Positions 41,164 through 50,374 of a stretch of 64,000 bases of DNA are shown here, one piece after another. A model generated the notes under the pieces. That model ran no database searches and was not told the origin of the DNA. It saw only the letters and a program-made list of their open reading frames with translations. Positions within the stretch are counted from its first letter, which is position 1. Every line of letters starts with the position of its first letter. The stretch is from Pyxidicoccus parkwaysis (GTDB lineage Bacteria; Myxococcota; Myxococcia; Myxococcales; Myxococcaceae): contig NZ_CP071090.1 in the NCBI RefSeq assembly GCF_017301735.1, positions 9,166,001 through 9,230,000 on the forward strand, written 5' to 3'. The translations under genes were made by a program, and so were the position numbers.

Positions 41164-41302
41164 CCCCGGACGACCCTTCGCCACATGCAGCGCGGCCGTA
41201 CGACGGGCGCATCCCCACCACCCCCGCGAGCCCCGGAGCCCCCTGACACCCCGGAGGACAAGCCCCCGGCGCCGGCTCCGCTCTGGACTGCGAGGTGGTG
41301 GA

Positions 41303-41358
41303 CATTGCGTAAACCATCCTATTCGGTTCCATCAGGATAGGTCATCCGCAACGCAATG
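41303..41358. promoter_or_regulatory. Nested inverted repeat CATTGCGT...ACGCAATG
   Basis: CATTGCGT (41303-41310) and ACGCAATG (41351-41358) form a perfect 8-bp dyad enclosing CCTAT (41318-41322) and ATAGG (41337-41341). The stretch is AT-richer than its surroundings. It could be an operator or an RNA structure. Confidence 0.35.
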
Positions 41359-41449
41359 CATCAACCTCCCGAGCAAACCCCGCATGGGGTGTCCGCGGGC
41401 GGACTCGGGAGGTCGGGTGGAGTCCCGGCCCGGACAGAGCGGGGGTTGG

Positions 41450-42274
41450 CTACAGGTCGTCGCAGGGCGTGCCCAGGCGCGCGCCCGTGTAGACGCCGAG
41501 CTCGTTGTAGATGAGCAGGAGGTTCTGCTCCACGGGCACCGGACGCAGCTCCCGGCGACGCTTCTTCACCACCCAGAACGAGGGCTGCTCGCGGTCCAAC
41601 ACGAGCTGCAAGTCTCCTCCCCGCGTGGAGAAGATTTCGCCCTTCGAGTCCTCGACGACGTTGAGCATCCGCTGCGGCTTCAGCTGGCCTCGCGGGCCGA
41701 TGGAGACGCGGTAGCCCCGCTCCCCGGACCCGGGCGTGCTCTTCTCCACGAGGTAGTAGACGCCCTTCGAGTCGCGCAGCAGCGCGTGCGGCGCGTACTT
41801 CTGGGGGCTCGCCTCATAGGCCGCCTGGAGCAGCACTTCACGGGCCCGCGCGGGCTCCACCAGGGTGAAGGGCGTGGTGCGCCGGCCGCAGGTGACGGCG
41901 CAGGTGTTCTCCTTCGTATCCACCTTCACCCGCGAGTACGGCCGCAAGTCCAGGCCGCTGCCATTCACGTCGCTGTTGGCCTCGGGGTTCTCGAAGCGTG
42001 GATCAAGGAACGCGCCCGAGGGAATCCAGATGTGGTTGGGCGCCAGCGGAATCTGCATGAAGCGCTTCCCGTCTCCGTAGAAGAACTGGACGTTGGACAT
42101 GCCCGGCGTGGGCGTGGCCGAGACGTAGTGGCCCTTCCCGTCGGTGCACAGCGAGGTGCGCTCCAGCACCATGCGCTGGCCCAGGTTCTTCGCGGGGCCC
42201 CAGGGCGGTTCAATGGCGGGGGACGCACTGGAGGACAGCAGGAGCGCCAGGACGACGAATCGTGTGGGGAACAT
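41450..42274 (-). CDS. Secreted hypothetical protein
   Basis: A 274-residue exported protein (signal FVVLALLLSSSASPA, cut near SPA-IEP). The mature part has strand-like segments and a single CAVTC cysteine pair near residue 127 (NTCAVTCGRR). I do not recognise a domain. It follows the lipoprotein gene at 42290 by 15 nt and so belongs to the kinase operon. It could be an envelope partner of that kinase system, but this is inferred from position only. Confidence 0.68.
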   Translation of the reverse strand: MFPTRFVVLALLLSSSASPAIEPPWGPAKNLGQRMVLERTSLCTDGKGHYVSATPTPGMSNVQFFYGDGKRFMQIPLAPNHIWIPSGAFLDPRFENPEANSDVNGSGLDLRPYSRVKVDTKENTCAVTCGRRTTPFTLVEPARAREVLLQAAYEASPQKYAPHALLRDSKGVYYLVEKSTPGSGERGYRVSIGPRGQLKPQRMLNVVEDSKGEIFSTRGGDLQLVLDREQPSFWVVKKRRRELRPVPVEQNLLLIYNELGVYTGARLGTPCDDL

Positions 42275-42289
42275 GCGCGTGCCTTCCGC

Positions 42290-43135
42290 CTAGAGGGAGT
42301 CCATGAAGAACTGCGCCGTCTGCTCGGGGCCGGGGCGGTCCATCCCGGGTGCGATGCTCCACACCACCGTGTCCGCATCGAAGCGTCCGCCGAAGCGCTC
42401 ACCGGCGCGGCAGTCCAGGCGCTTGATTTTCGCCTGCACGGTGCGCCGTGCCTCCTCGGACTCGTCGCACAGGCGCTTGAGCGCCTCGAGCGGCTCGGCG
42501 CAGTAGCTGCCGATGGGCTCGCCGTCCTCGAGCAGCTTCCGCGGCAGGGCGTCCCAGGTGATGGCCGCCACCACCTGCGAGCCGCACGACGTGTTGAGGG
42601 CCTTCGCCGCCTCGGTGAGGCTCCGGTCGTGGTCTTTGGACCAGAAGGGCGTGTCGAAGGCCTCGCCCCGGGCGAGCGTGCCGTCCGCGAGCTGTCGCAG
42701 GTACAGCTCCTGGACGTCCTCGGACTTCAGCGCGGCGGTGCGCGCGCTGTCGGGCGTCAGGTGGATGAGGTCGTCCTTCAGGAGCGCCAGCACCATGAAG
42801 TCGCCGGTCTTCCGGCCGGAGCTCTTGCGCTCCTGGAACAGGCGCATGTTCCGGCCGCGCCACCGCGCCCAGAACTCCATGCCATCCGGCGTGGCGGTGT
42901 GGAGGAGCACCTTCCCGTCGTAGTCATCACCGGGGACCTGGAGGTGGATGAGGAACTTGTGGTCCTCGGGAGGCAGCAGCGGGACGACGCTCACCACCTC
43001 GCCTCCGGGGCCGGAATACACGGTGCCCTTTCCCACGGGGCCGGTGCCTGGACCGGTGGGACGGGCGTCCCGGGCACAGCCCACGGCGAAGACGATGGAC
43101 ACACTCATGGCCAGAAGAGTTCTCAAGCGATTCAC
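42290..43135 (-). CDS. Lipoprotein of unknown function in a kinase operon
   Basis: A 281-residue exported lipoprotein (lipobox AVGC, Cys20). No domain is recognised. The mature chain contains four further cysteines clustered in the C-terminal half (TSCGSQ, SYCAEP, RLCDES, LDCRAG), suggesting disulfides. Start is GTG at 43135; an ATG at 43108 would shorten the signal peptide's basic region. It is 45 nt downstream of the kinase gene and 15 nt upstream of the secreted protein gene. Confidence 0.68.
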   Translation of the reverse strand: MNRLRTLLAMSVSIVFAVGCARDARPTGPGTGPVGKGTVYSGPGGEVVSVVPLLPPEDHKFLIHLQVPGDDYDGKVLLHTATPDGMEFWARWRGRNMRLFQERKSSGRKTGDFMVLALLKDDLIHLTPDSARTAALKSEDVQELYLRQLADGTLARGEAFDTPFWSKDHDRSLTEAAKALNTSCGSQVVAAITWDALPRKLLEDGEPIGSYCAEPLEALKRLCDESEEARRTVQAKIKRLDCRAGERFGGRFDADTVVWSIAPGMDRPGPEQTAQFFMDSL

Positions 43136-43180
43136 CTTGATGTGGAGCGCTCGCGCGAGCCCGGCGTGCGGGCCCGGCGC

Positions 43181-45193
43181 TCAGAGCGCGATGTCGTGCT
43201 GCTTGCAGTACTGACGCACCCGGGTGCGTTCCCATGCGGGGACGCGCGGCCAGACGGTGCGGGCATTCGACAAGTCCTTCTGGAGGCAGTGCGCGCGGAC
43301 GAGGAGCGAGAAGGACGTGCCGGTGACCTGCACGCGCTGACTGCGACGGACCAGGTGCAGCGTCTCGTCCGCGTCTCCGCGAGCCAGGGCCTTCTCCGCC
43401 GCCACGAGGTCCGCCAGCGCCGCCGCGTCGATGGGCGAACGTGCGTTGGAGGGCGGCTTCGTCGTGCTGTTCTCGGGAGTGGGAGTTGCCATGGGCTGCG
43501 AAGGTACCGTGGGGGTCTGTCGCGGCTCCGCCTGCACGGTGCCGGGCTGCGCAGGCGCAACACCCGGCACGGGCTCCTTCAACGCTGTCCCCGGCTGCGC
43601 GGGCTCCGCCTGCACGTTCCCGGGCTGCGCAGGTGCAACCCCGGTCGCTGGCCCCGCCTGCACGGTGCCGGGCTGCGCGGGCGGCACGACGCCGTTCGGC
43701 GCGGTCGGCACTCCTCCCTGCGCGGGCTGTGCCGTAACCGTTCCGGACGGCGCGACACCATTCGGTGCAGGCGGCACTCTCCCCTGCGAGGGCTGAGCCG
43801 GAACCGTCCCGGGCTGCGCGACACCATTCGGCGTGGGCGGCACTGCGCCCTGCTCGGTGGGCTTCGCTCCCATCAATCCCAGACGTGGCCCCACAGCCAT
43901 CGCCACGGCGCCCACGAAAACGAGCACCGCCGCGGCCACCCACCACCCCTTCCGTGAGCGCTTCGTCTCGATGAACGGCGCGGGCCCCTGGGCCACGCCC
44001 ACATCCGGGCGCACCACGTGCGTGGAGCCTCCAGGCGGCGTGCCCTGCGCGTCGGGCCCGGGAGGCACGCCCTCCATCGGCAGCCCCTCCACCGTCATCG
44101 TGGACACTTCGTGCAGCGGCACGTTGACGACCGGCCGCTTCGCCGAGGCCCCCGGCATTCCCGACGCGGGCGACTGGAGCTGATGCCGCTCCGACACCGT
44201 CGCGGCCCTCGACGGAAGCGGCTCTCCCACCGGAGGCTCGGGCTTGCGGCCCACCGTCTCCAGCTGCGACGGCCGCACCGACAGCGCCGGCACCGGAAGC
44301 GCGCTGGGAGGCAGCGTCTGGAGCGGGCTCCCCGTCAGCTCCTCGATGAACGCGCCCACGTCCGGGAAGCGATTCTGCGGCTTCTTCTCCAGCGCCCGGT
44401 TGATGGCATCCACCACGTGCGGCGGCACGCCGGGAACGAGCGACGCCAGCGGCTGCGGCGGGTCATAGACGATGCGGTAGATGAGCTCCGGCAGCGGCCC
44501 GTCCTTGAACGGCAGCCGGCGGGCCAGCATCTCGTACACCATGCACCCGAAGGCGAAGATGTCCGTCCTCGGGTCCACATCCTGGTTGTGTCCCTGGGCC
44601 TGCTCGGGCGCCATGTACTGCGGCGTGCCCAGGAGAATCCCGCCCTGGGTGTTGATGCTCTGCGAGTCGATGATTTTGGAGATGCCGAAGTCGAGCAACT
44701 TCACGTGCTCCACCACGACGCCGCCCATCTCGGTGGGCATGAGGAACACGTTCCCCGGCTTCAAGTCGCGGTGGACGATGCCCGCGCGGTGCGCCGCCTG
44801 GAGCGCCGAGCCCATCTGCCGGCAGATGGAGTACACCTCCTCCAGCGTGAGCGCCCCCCGCCGCAGCCGCCGTGACAGCGGCTGCCCGCGCAGGCACTCC
44901 ATGACGAGGAACGGAGAGCCATCCTCCAGGTTGTCGAAGTCGAGCACCTCGACGATGTTCGGGTGGCCCAGGCGCGAGGCGATTTCCGCCTCGCGGCGGA
45001 AGCGCACGTAGACTTCCTTCCCCAGGCCCCCGTCGCTGCGCAGCACCTTGATGGCCACCTGCCGGCCGGGAAGCCGCAGGTGGTTGGCCAGGAAGACAGT
45101 GCCCATGCCGCCGCGGCCCAGCACGCCGACGATTTCGTAGGTCGCCCTCAGGACGGTGCCGAGGGGAATGTCGCGAGTCACGGAGGGAGGCAT
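43181..45193 (-). CDS. Ser/Thr protein kinase with Pro-rich repeat region
   Basis: A 670-residue kinase. The catalytic domain (residues about 18-285) is complete: LGRGGMGTVFLA, VAIKVL, HRDLKPGN, DFG in LLDFGISKI and APEQ. A juxtamembrane linker leads to one membrane segment (WWVAAAVLVFVGAVAMAV, about 420). The outer part has degenerate Pro/Ala/Gly repeats of NGVAQPGTVPAQPSQG type (about 450-575) and ends in a helical domain with Cys (SLLVRAHCLQKDL, QYCKQHDIAL). The repeats may act as a wall-spanning spacer. It leads an operon with the lipoprotein and secreted genes downstream. Confidence 0.9.
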   Translation of the reverse strand: MPPSVTRDIPLGTVLRATYEIVGVLGRGGMGTVFLANHLRLPGRQVAIKVLRSDGGLGKEVYVRFRREAEIASRLGHPNIVEVLDFDNLEDGSPFLVMECLRGQPLSRRLRRGALTLEEVYSICRQMGSALQAAHRAGIVHRDLKPGNVFLMPTEMGGVVVEHVKLLDFGISKIIDSQSINTQGGILLGTPQYMAPEQAQGHNQDVDPRTDIFAFGCMVYEMLARRLPFKDGPLPELIYRIVYDPPQPLASLVPGVPPHVVDAINRALEKKPQNRFPDVGAFIEELTGSPLQTLPPSALPVPALSVRPSQLETVGRKPEPPVGEPLPSRAATVSERHQLQSPASGMPGASAKRPVVNVPLHEVSTMTVEGLPMEGVPPGPDAQGTPPGGSTHVVRPDVGVAQGPAPFIETKRSRKGWWVAAAVLVFVGAVAMAVGPRLGLMGAKPTEQGAVPPTPNGVAQPGTVPAQPSQGRVPPAPNGVAPSGTVTAQPAQGGVPTAPNGVVPPAQPGTVQAGPATGVAPAQPGNVQAEPAQPGTALKEPVPGVAPAQPGTVQAEPRQTPTVPSQPMATPTPENSTTKPPSNARSPIDAAALADLVAAEKALARGDADETLHLVRRSQRVQVTGTSFSLLVRAHCLQKDLSNARTVWPRVPAWERTRVRQYCKQHDIAL

Positions 45194-45259
45194 GAAGGGT
45201 GGGCTTTCAACCCTGAAAGCCCATTCTATCCTGTACCCCCTGACACCCCTTGGCGAGTT

Positions 45260-45335
45260 GTCCGCCCCTTGCGGACGCGGGGGCTTCCCTGACTTTTGAG
45301 AAACCGGGAGGCTGTTGCAACCCAGCGACCTCCCG
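45260..45335 (-). terminator. Two hairpins after the S46 peptidase gene
   Basis: CGGGAGG (45305-45311) pairs with CCTCCCG (45329-45335), 18 nt past the stop at 45353. GTCCGC-CCCTT-GCGGAC (45260-45276) follows. Either could end the peptidase transcript. Confidence 0.45.
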
Positions 45336-45352
45336 AGTCCTCGGGCAAGGGC

Positions 45353-47431
45353 CTACCTGGCGGGCGAGGCGCTGTCCTCACTGGCGGCCCGCAGCTCCTT
45401 CACCACGCGGGTGGCGCCGTACACGTGCTCCAGGGCGGTGAGGATGCCGTCCCCGTGCACGGCGACGGCGCGGTTCGTCTCCGGCACGTACGCGTACCGG
45501 CCGCCGAGCGAGTGCAGGTTGCCGTCGAAGATGAGCCCCACCACGCGTCCGTCCCGGTTCACCACGGGTGAGCCGGAGTTGCCGCCGATGATGTCGTTGG
45601 TGGTGGCCATGTCCAACGGCGTGCTGGCGGGCACCTTCGCCTGCGCCTTCATCCAGGAGTCCGGCAGCTTGAACGGGTCCTTCCCCGTGTTGCGCGCGTA
45701 CGCCCCACCGAAGGTGGTGAGCGGCGCCACCGCGCGGCCATTCTCGTCCCAGCCCTTCACCTGGCCGTAGTTGAGGCGCAGCGTGAAGGTGGCGTCCGGG
45801 TAGCCCGAGGTGCCGTACACCGCGAGGTGCGCCTTGGCGATGCGCTCGCCGTTGCGCTTGAGCACCGCCTCCACGGTGTCCTCGTAGCGCTTGCGCACGG
45901 CACGGGCGTCTGCGTCCACCTTGCGCGCGAGGAGAATCATCGGGTCCTTCGACGCGTCCACCGCCGCCTTGCCGCCCTCCAGCAGCGCCTGGCGCACCTT
46001 CACGTCGCCCAGCTTCGTGCCCCGCACCAGCGCGCGAGCGAGGTCCGCCGGCGCCTCGCGGCCGAGCACCAACTGCACGAAGGAGTCATCCGCGCCCAGC
46101 GTCTCGCGCACGCGGTTGAGGCCGAAGCCCAGCGTCGCCTCCTCCAGCTCCAGGGGAATGGGCGCGGCGCGCAGCAGCTGCTGGCGCAGCGAGGGGAGCT
46201 GGGCCTCGGTGTACTCGCGCAGCCGCTCCGCGTTGGGCTTGGGCTGCTCCTCCGCGGCGCGCACCAGGTGGCGGGCCATGGTGAACAGCTCGCTGGGGTA
46301 CGCGTCCCCGCCCTCCTTCATCTTGTACTCGGGCAGCATGCGGCGGTACGTGTCGAGCGCCTGCGCCGTCTCCTCCCACGCGCCCGCTGTCGCCGCCTTC
46401 ACCTGCGCGTTGGCGTCCACCCGCTTGCGCAGCTCGGCCTCCTCCTGACGCTTGCGCGCGAGCAGCGCCGGGTCCGCCAGCGCCTGGTGCCGGCCTCGCA
46501 GCGCCTTGAGCCCGTTCTCCACCGCGCGCAGCTTCGAGCGCGTGGTGCGGTAGCGCTCCGCGGAGGTGCTGGCGAACTCGCGCAGCATGCCGCGCAGCTC
46601 CGCGAGCTGGAGCAGCGTGTACGGCAGGTTGACGTCGCGCTGGAACTCCAGCTCGGCCACGGTGGCCTTGCGCTCGGTGCCGCCGGGGTGGCCGGAGACG
46701 AAGACGAGGTCCCCCTCCTTCGCGCCCTCCTTCGCCCACGGCAGGTAGTCCGGGCTCTTCGCGGGCGCGTCGCCCTGCCACACGCGCAGGAAGGCCGCGT
46801 CGAAGCCGAAGCGCGGGAAGTTGAAGTTGTCCGGGTCTCCACCGAAGGCGGCCATGGAGAACTCGGGGGCGAAGACGAGCCGCACGTCCTGGAAGCGGCG
46901 GTACTGGTACAGCTGGTACTTGCCGCCGTTGAACAGCGTCACCACGTCACAGCGCACGTCAGCAGACGTGGCGCACTCGGACTCCGCGGCGGACATCTCC
47001 TTCTTGAGCGCGGTGTTGAAGGCCGCACCGGTGAGGCCCTTCGTCGCCGTGTTCATCCGCTCGGTGACGTCCGTCATCTTCACCAGCTGGTTGGCCTCGA
47101 TTTTCGGGCAGCGGCGCTCCTCGGCGGGCGTCTTCGCGAGGAAGCCCTTCGCCAGCAGGTCCTCCTTCGGCGAGGACAGGTCCTCCACGCACTCGCGGAC
47201 GCAGTGGTGGTTCGTCATCACGAGGCCGTCGGGAGACACGAAGCTCGCGGAGCAGCCACCGGCCAGCCGCACCGAGCCGAGGCGGACCTTGTCCAACCAC
47301 TGCTGCGTGGGCGCGAAGCCGTAGGCCTTCTTCACGGCCTCCGAGGGAAAAGCGTCATAGGTCCACATGCCCTCGTCCGCCGAGGCGGGGAGGGACAGCA
47401 GCAGGCCGAGTGCGAGCAGTCTGCGGTCCAC
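45353..47431 (-). CDS. S46-family dipeptidyl-peptidase (DPP7/DPP11-like)
   Basis: A 692-residue exported serine peptidase. Signal peptide at residues 1-18, mature start DEGMWTYDAFP, which is a family signature. The chymotrypsin-like fold has the catalytic His in TNHHCV (about 75), GDPDNFNFPRF and the catalytic Ser in GGNSGSPVV (about 617), with a helical insertion between. Members release dipeptides from peptide N-termini in the periplasm; DPP7 and DPP11 differ in acidic versus hydrophobic P1 preference, which I cannot decide here. It suits a proteolytic predatory lifestyle. It is divergent from the lipase gene. Confidence 0.93.
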   Translation of the reverse strand: MDRRLLALGLLLSLPASADEGMWTYDAFPSEAVKKAYGFAPTQQWLDKVRLGSVRLAGGCSASFVSPDGLVMTNHHCVRECVEDLSSPKEDLLAKGFLAKTPAEERRCPKIEANQLVKMTDVTERMNTATKGLTGAAFNTALKKEMSAAESECATSADVRCDVVTLFNGGKYQLYQYRRFQDVRLVFAPEFSMAAFGGDPDNFNFPRFGFDAAFLRVWQGDAPAKSPDYLPWAKEGAKEGDLVFVSGHPGGTERKATVAELEFQRDVNLPYTLLQLAELRGMLREFASTSAERYRTTRSKLRAVENGLKALRGRHQALADPALLARKRQEEAELRKRVDANAQVKAATAGAWEETAQALDTYRRMLPEYKMKEGGDAYPSELFTMARHLVRAAEEQPKPNAERLREYTEAQLPSLRQQLLRAAPIPLELEEATLGFGLNRVRETLGADDSFVQLVLGREAPADLARALVRGTKLGDVKVRQALLEGGKAAVDASKDPMILLARKVDADARAVRKRYEDTVEAVLKRNGERIAKAHLAVYGTSGYPDATFTLRLNYGQVKGWDENGRAVAPLTTFGGAYARNTGKDPFKLPDSWMKAQAKVPASTPLDMATTNDIIGGNSGSPVVNRDGRVVGLIFDGNLHSLGGRYAYVPETNRAVAVHGDGILTALEHVYGATRVVKELRAASEDSASPAR

Positions 47432-47565
47432 GTGCGGTCGTCCTTCTGGAGTGACTGGGAGTAGGAGGCCCGTTCTCGACGCGAGAACAGGTGCGCGTCA
47501 ACCGCCGCGTGGAAGGTGCATTCCCGGCGCGGAATCACGCGTCGCGTCAGGTATGGTGGGGGGCA

Positions 47566-48705
47566 ATGCCCGCGAAGCACCACGTCTACCTCGTCCCCGG
47601 CTTCTTCGGCTTCATCAACCTGGGCGAGCTCATCTACTTCGGCCACGCGTACGACTACCTGAAGGCGGAGCTGGCCCGCCGGGGCGTGGACGCCGAGGTG
47701 ACCATTGTCCTGTCGCACCCCACGGCCTCCATCCGCACGCGCACGGCGGACCTGCTCAAGGCGGTGCAGGAGACGGCGGCCGGAGACGACGGGCCCATCC
47801 ACCTCGTGGGCCACTCGACGGGCGGGCTCGACTCGCGACTGTTCGTGAGCCCCGGGGCGCACCTGGCGGAGGGGCTGGAGTTGGAGCCCTTCGCGCAGCG
47901 CGTGCGCTCGGTGGTGACGGTGTCCACGCCGCACGCGGGCACGCCGCTGGCCACGTTCTTCATGGGCCTGTTCGGACAGAAGATTCTGAAGCTCCTCTCG
48001 CTCTTCACGGTGTACGTGCTGCGCTACGGGCGGCTGCCGCTGCGGGTGGCGTTCCGCTTCGGGCACGTGCTGGCGAGGGCGGACGACAACCTCGGGTGGA
48101 AGCCCACGCTGCTGGACCAGCTCTATGACCAGCTCCTCGGGGACTTCTCCTCCGAGCGGCGCGACGCGGTGGCGAAGTTCCTCAGCGACGTGGGCCATGA
48201 CACCTCGCTGATTCCGCAGCTCACGCCGGAGGGAATCGACCTGTTCAACGCGAGCACCATCGACCGGCCGGGAGTGCGGTACGGCTCGGTGGTGACGCAG
48301 GCGCGGCCTCCGTCGTTCCGCACGCGCATGGCGGCGGGGCTGGACCCGTACGCGCAGCTCACGCACACCATCTATGCGCTGGTGTACGGACAGACGCAGC
48401 AGATGCCGCTGACGGCGCTGCCTCCGCACACGCCCGCGCAGACGGCGGCGCTGGTGCAGGCGTACGGCGCGCTCCCCGGGCCCACGGCGTGTGACGGCAT
48501 CGTCCCCACGCGCTCGCAGGTGTACGGCCGCGTGCTGGCGGCGGTGCGGGCGGACCACCTGGATGCGATTGGTCACTTCGACCAGCCGGCGTACCAGCCG
48601 CCGCATGTGGACTGGCTCATCTCCGGCTCCGGCTTCCGCCGGCCCCAGTTCGAGGCCACGTGGAAGAGCATCACCGAGTTCCTGCTGGAGGACGAGACGC
48701 GCTGA
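47566..48705 (+). CDS. Alpha/beta-hydrolase fold lipase/esterase
   Basis: A 379-residue hydrolase without a signal peptide. The oxyanion-side opening HHVYLVPGFFGF and the nucleophile elbow GHSTGG (about 83-88) are clear. TPHAGTPLA resembles triacylglycerol-lipase-type proteins. Candidate Asp and His are in ACDGIVPTRS and in DAIGHFDQP near the C-terminus. It probably hydrolyses lipid esters in the cytoplasm. The start at 47566 follows a GGGGGG run. It is divergent from the S46 peptidase gene over 134 bp. Confidence 0.87.
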   Translation: MPAKHHVYLVPGFFGFINLGELIYFGHAYDYLKAELARRGVDAEVTIVLSHPTASIRTRTADLLKAVQETAAGDDGPIHLVGHSTGGLDSRLFVSPGAHLAEGLELEPFAQRVRSVVTVSTPHAGTPLATFFMGLFGQKILKLLSLFTVYVLRYGRLPLRVAFRFGHVLARADDNLGWKPTLLDQLYDQLLGDFSSERRDAVAKFLSDVGHDTSLIPQLTPEGIDLFNASTIDRPGVRYGSVVTQARPPSFRTRMAAGLDPYAQLTHTIYALVYGQTQQMPLTALPPHTPAQTAALVQAYGALPGPTACDGIVPTRSQVYGRVLAAVRADHLDAIGHFDQPAYQPPHVDWLISGSGFRRPQFEATWKSITEFLLEDETR

Positions 48706-48791
48706 AGGCCAGACAGACCGAGTCCCCCTGCACACGCCGTGCGGAGACCCAGCCGTTCCGCAATCGAGTCGCGGCCGCTCCATACGGAGAC

Positions 48792-50273
48792 TCAGTCGTC
48801 CCGCAGTCGCGTAAGTGTCCGCACGGCCGAGCGCAGCCCCGCGGGGCTCGCTCCAGAGAAGCCCAGCACCAGCCCCTGCGCCACGTCGCGCCCCAGATAC
48901 AGCGGTGACAGCCTGCGCGCCCCGAGCCGCCTCGTGTCCGCGCGCCGCACGACGTCCTCATCCCGCTTGCCGTCGGTGAGGAAAGCCGTCACGTGCATGC
49001 CCGCCTCCGCGGCCCCGGGGCGCAGCCACCCGTCCGCCTCGCGTCGCAAGGCATCCAGCAGCGCATCCCTTCGCTCTGCGTAGGCCAGCCGCATCTGTCG
49101 CAGGTGCGCGGCGTAGTGCCCGGCCTCCATGAAGTGCGCCATCGCCGCCTGGGAGAGCAGCGGCGCATGGCCATCCGTAGCGGCCCGCGCGGCGGTGAAG
49201 GCGTCCACCAGCACCTCCGGCACGACGAGGAACGCGAGCCGCAGCGAGGGGAACATCACCTTGTTGAAGGTGCCCGCGTAGAGGACGCGCCCCGCCACGT
49301 CCAAGCCCTGAATCGCCGCCAGCGGGCGCGTGGCATAGCGGAACTCACTGTCGTAGTCGTCCTCCAGCACCCACGCGCTCGAGGCACGGGCCCACTCCAG
49401 CAGCGCGAGCCGCCGGGGAAGGCTCAGCGTCACGCCGAGCGGGTACTGGTGTGACGGCGTGACGTAGGCCAGCCGTGCCCCGGGCGCGCGCCGCGTTCCC
49501 ACCTCGACGCGCAGCCCCTCCGTGTCCACCGGCACCGGCTGCACGCGAGCCCCCGCCGACTCGAACGCGGCGCGAGCACCAAGGTAGCCGGGCTCCTCCA
49601 GCCACACCGCGTCCCCCTCGTCCAGGAGCAGCCGCGCGGACAGGTCCAACGCCTGCTGCGTGCTGGAGAGCACCAGCACCTGACGCCAACCGCAGCGCAC
49701 GCCGCGCGCCGTGGCGAGATGCGCGGCAATCGCCTCTCGCAGCGGACGGAAGCCCGCGGGCTCACCCGCCGTCATCAACGCGGGGCCGGAGTGCCGCGCC
49801 TGCTTCGCCACCGTGCGCCCCCACAGGCGCATGGGGAACAGGTCCAGCGCGGGCAGGCAGGGCGTGAAGGGCTGCACGTCCCGAGGCTCCGGCGGGAGCA
49901 CGTCGCGCGACAGCCGCTGACCCCGGCGTGACAGGCCCGGACGAATGGACGCTCCATTCCGGCGGCCCGGCGTCGCGGCAACGCTCCGAGGCAGCCGCGC
50001 ATGTTCGGGCAGGGCCACCACGCTGCCGGAGCCCACGCGCCGCTCGAGGAAGCCCTCCGCGTCCAGCTGCGCGAAGGCCCCCTCCACGGTGCCGCGCGAG
50101 ACGCCCAGCTCGCGAGACAACGTGCGCGTGGAGGGCAGCCGGCTGCGTGGCGCGAGCGCCCCCGAGAGAATGGCCTCCCGCAGTCGCTCGTAGAGCTGGC
50201 GGTGGAGGGGCGCATCTCCTCCCGTGTCTGGCTGCAAGAAGGGCAGTGACACCCCGGCGGCCCGCTTCGGCAT
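48792..50273 (-). CDS. MocR/PdxR-family GntR regulator with aminotransferase domain
   Basis: A 493-residue regulator. A GntR winged helix (LYERLREAILSGALAPRSRL, LSRELGVSRGTVEGAFAQL) is joined by a linker to a fold-type I PLP aminotransferase-like domain (VLSSTQQALDLSARLLLDEG, LEDDYDSEFRY). The PLP Lys is expected in GTFNKVMFPSLR (about 340). Such proteins sense PLP or amino-acid metabolites and usually control a divergent gene. Here that is the rhodanese at 50375. Start 50273 was chosen as the ATG nearest the winged helix; 50294 is possible. Confidence 0.9.
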   Translation of the reverse strand: MPKRAAGVSLPFLQPDTGGDAPLHRQLYERLREAILSGALAPRSRLPSTRTLSRELGVSRGTVEGAFAQLDAEGFLERRVGSGSVVALPEHARLPRSVAATPGRRNGASIRPGLSRRGQRLSRDVLPPEPRDVQPFTPCLPALDLFPMRLWGRTVAKQARHSGPALMTAGEPAGFRPLREAIAAHLATARGVRCGWRQVLVLSSTQQALDLSARLLLDEGDAVWLEEPGYLGARAAFESAGARVQPVPVDTEGLRVEVGTRRAPGARLAYVTPSHQYPLGVTLSLPRRLALLEWARASSAWVLEDDYDSEFRYATRPLAAIQGLDVAGRVLYAGTFNKVMFPSLRLAFLVVPEVLVDAFTAARAATDGHAPLLSQAAMAHFMEAGHYAAHLRQMRLAYAERRDALLDALRREADGWLRPGAAEAGMHVTAFLTDGKRDEDVVRRADTRRLGARRLSPLYLGRDVAQGLVLGFSGASPAGLRSAVRTLTRLRDD

Positions 50274-50279
50274 GGCCCC

Positions 50280-50287
50280 ACTATAAT
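50280..50287. promoter_or_regulatory. Possible -10 elements in the MocR-rhodanese gap
   Basis: TATAAT (50282-50287, plus) overlaps TATAGT read on the minus strand (50285-50280), in the 101-bp divergent gap. The -35 regions at proper spacing are poor on both strands. Overlapping divergent promoters are usual for MocR regulators. Confidence 0.3.
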
Positions 50288-50374
50288 GGCCCATGCTCGT
50301 GACACGGAATGGAGCTTTCCACAGGACCACTCGGACGGCACAGTTCCGCGCGTTGAAGTCACCGGAGGTCCATC

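Larger units (their letters stand above)
41057..41449. other. Intergenic region with strong inverted repeats, no gene seen
   Basis: A 393-bp gap between two minus-strand genes. It contains a perfect 14-bp stem (41124-41163) and a nested inverted repeat in a locally AT-richer stretch (41303-41358). I see no coding signal. Confidence 0.5.

Noticed and set aside
41087..43957. A 956-codon plus-strand open frame across several minus-strand genes
   Set aside because: It covers intergenic hairpins and three convincing minus-strand genes with signal or kinase motifs. High GC keeps this frame open by chance.
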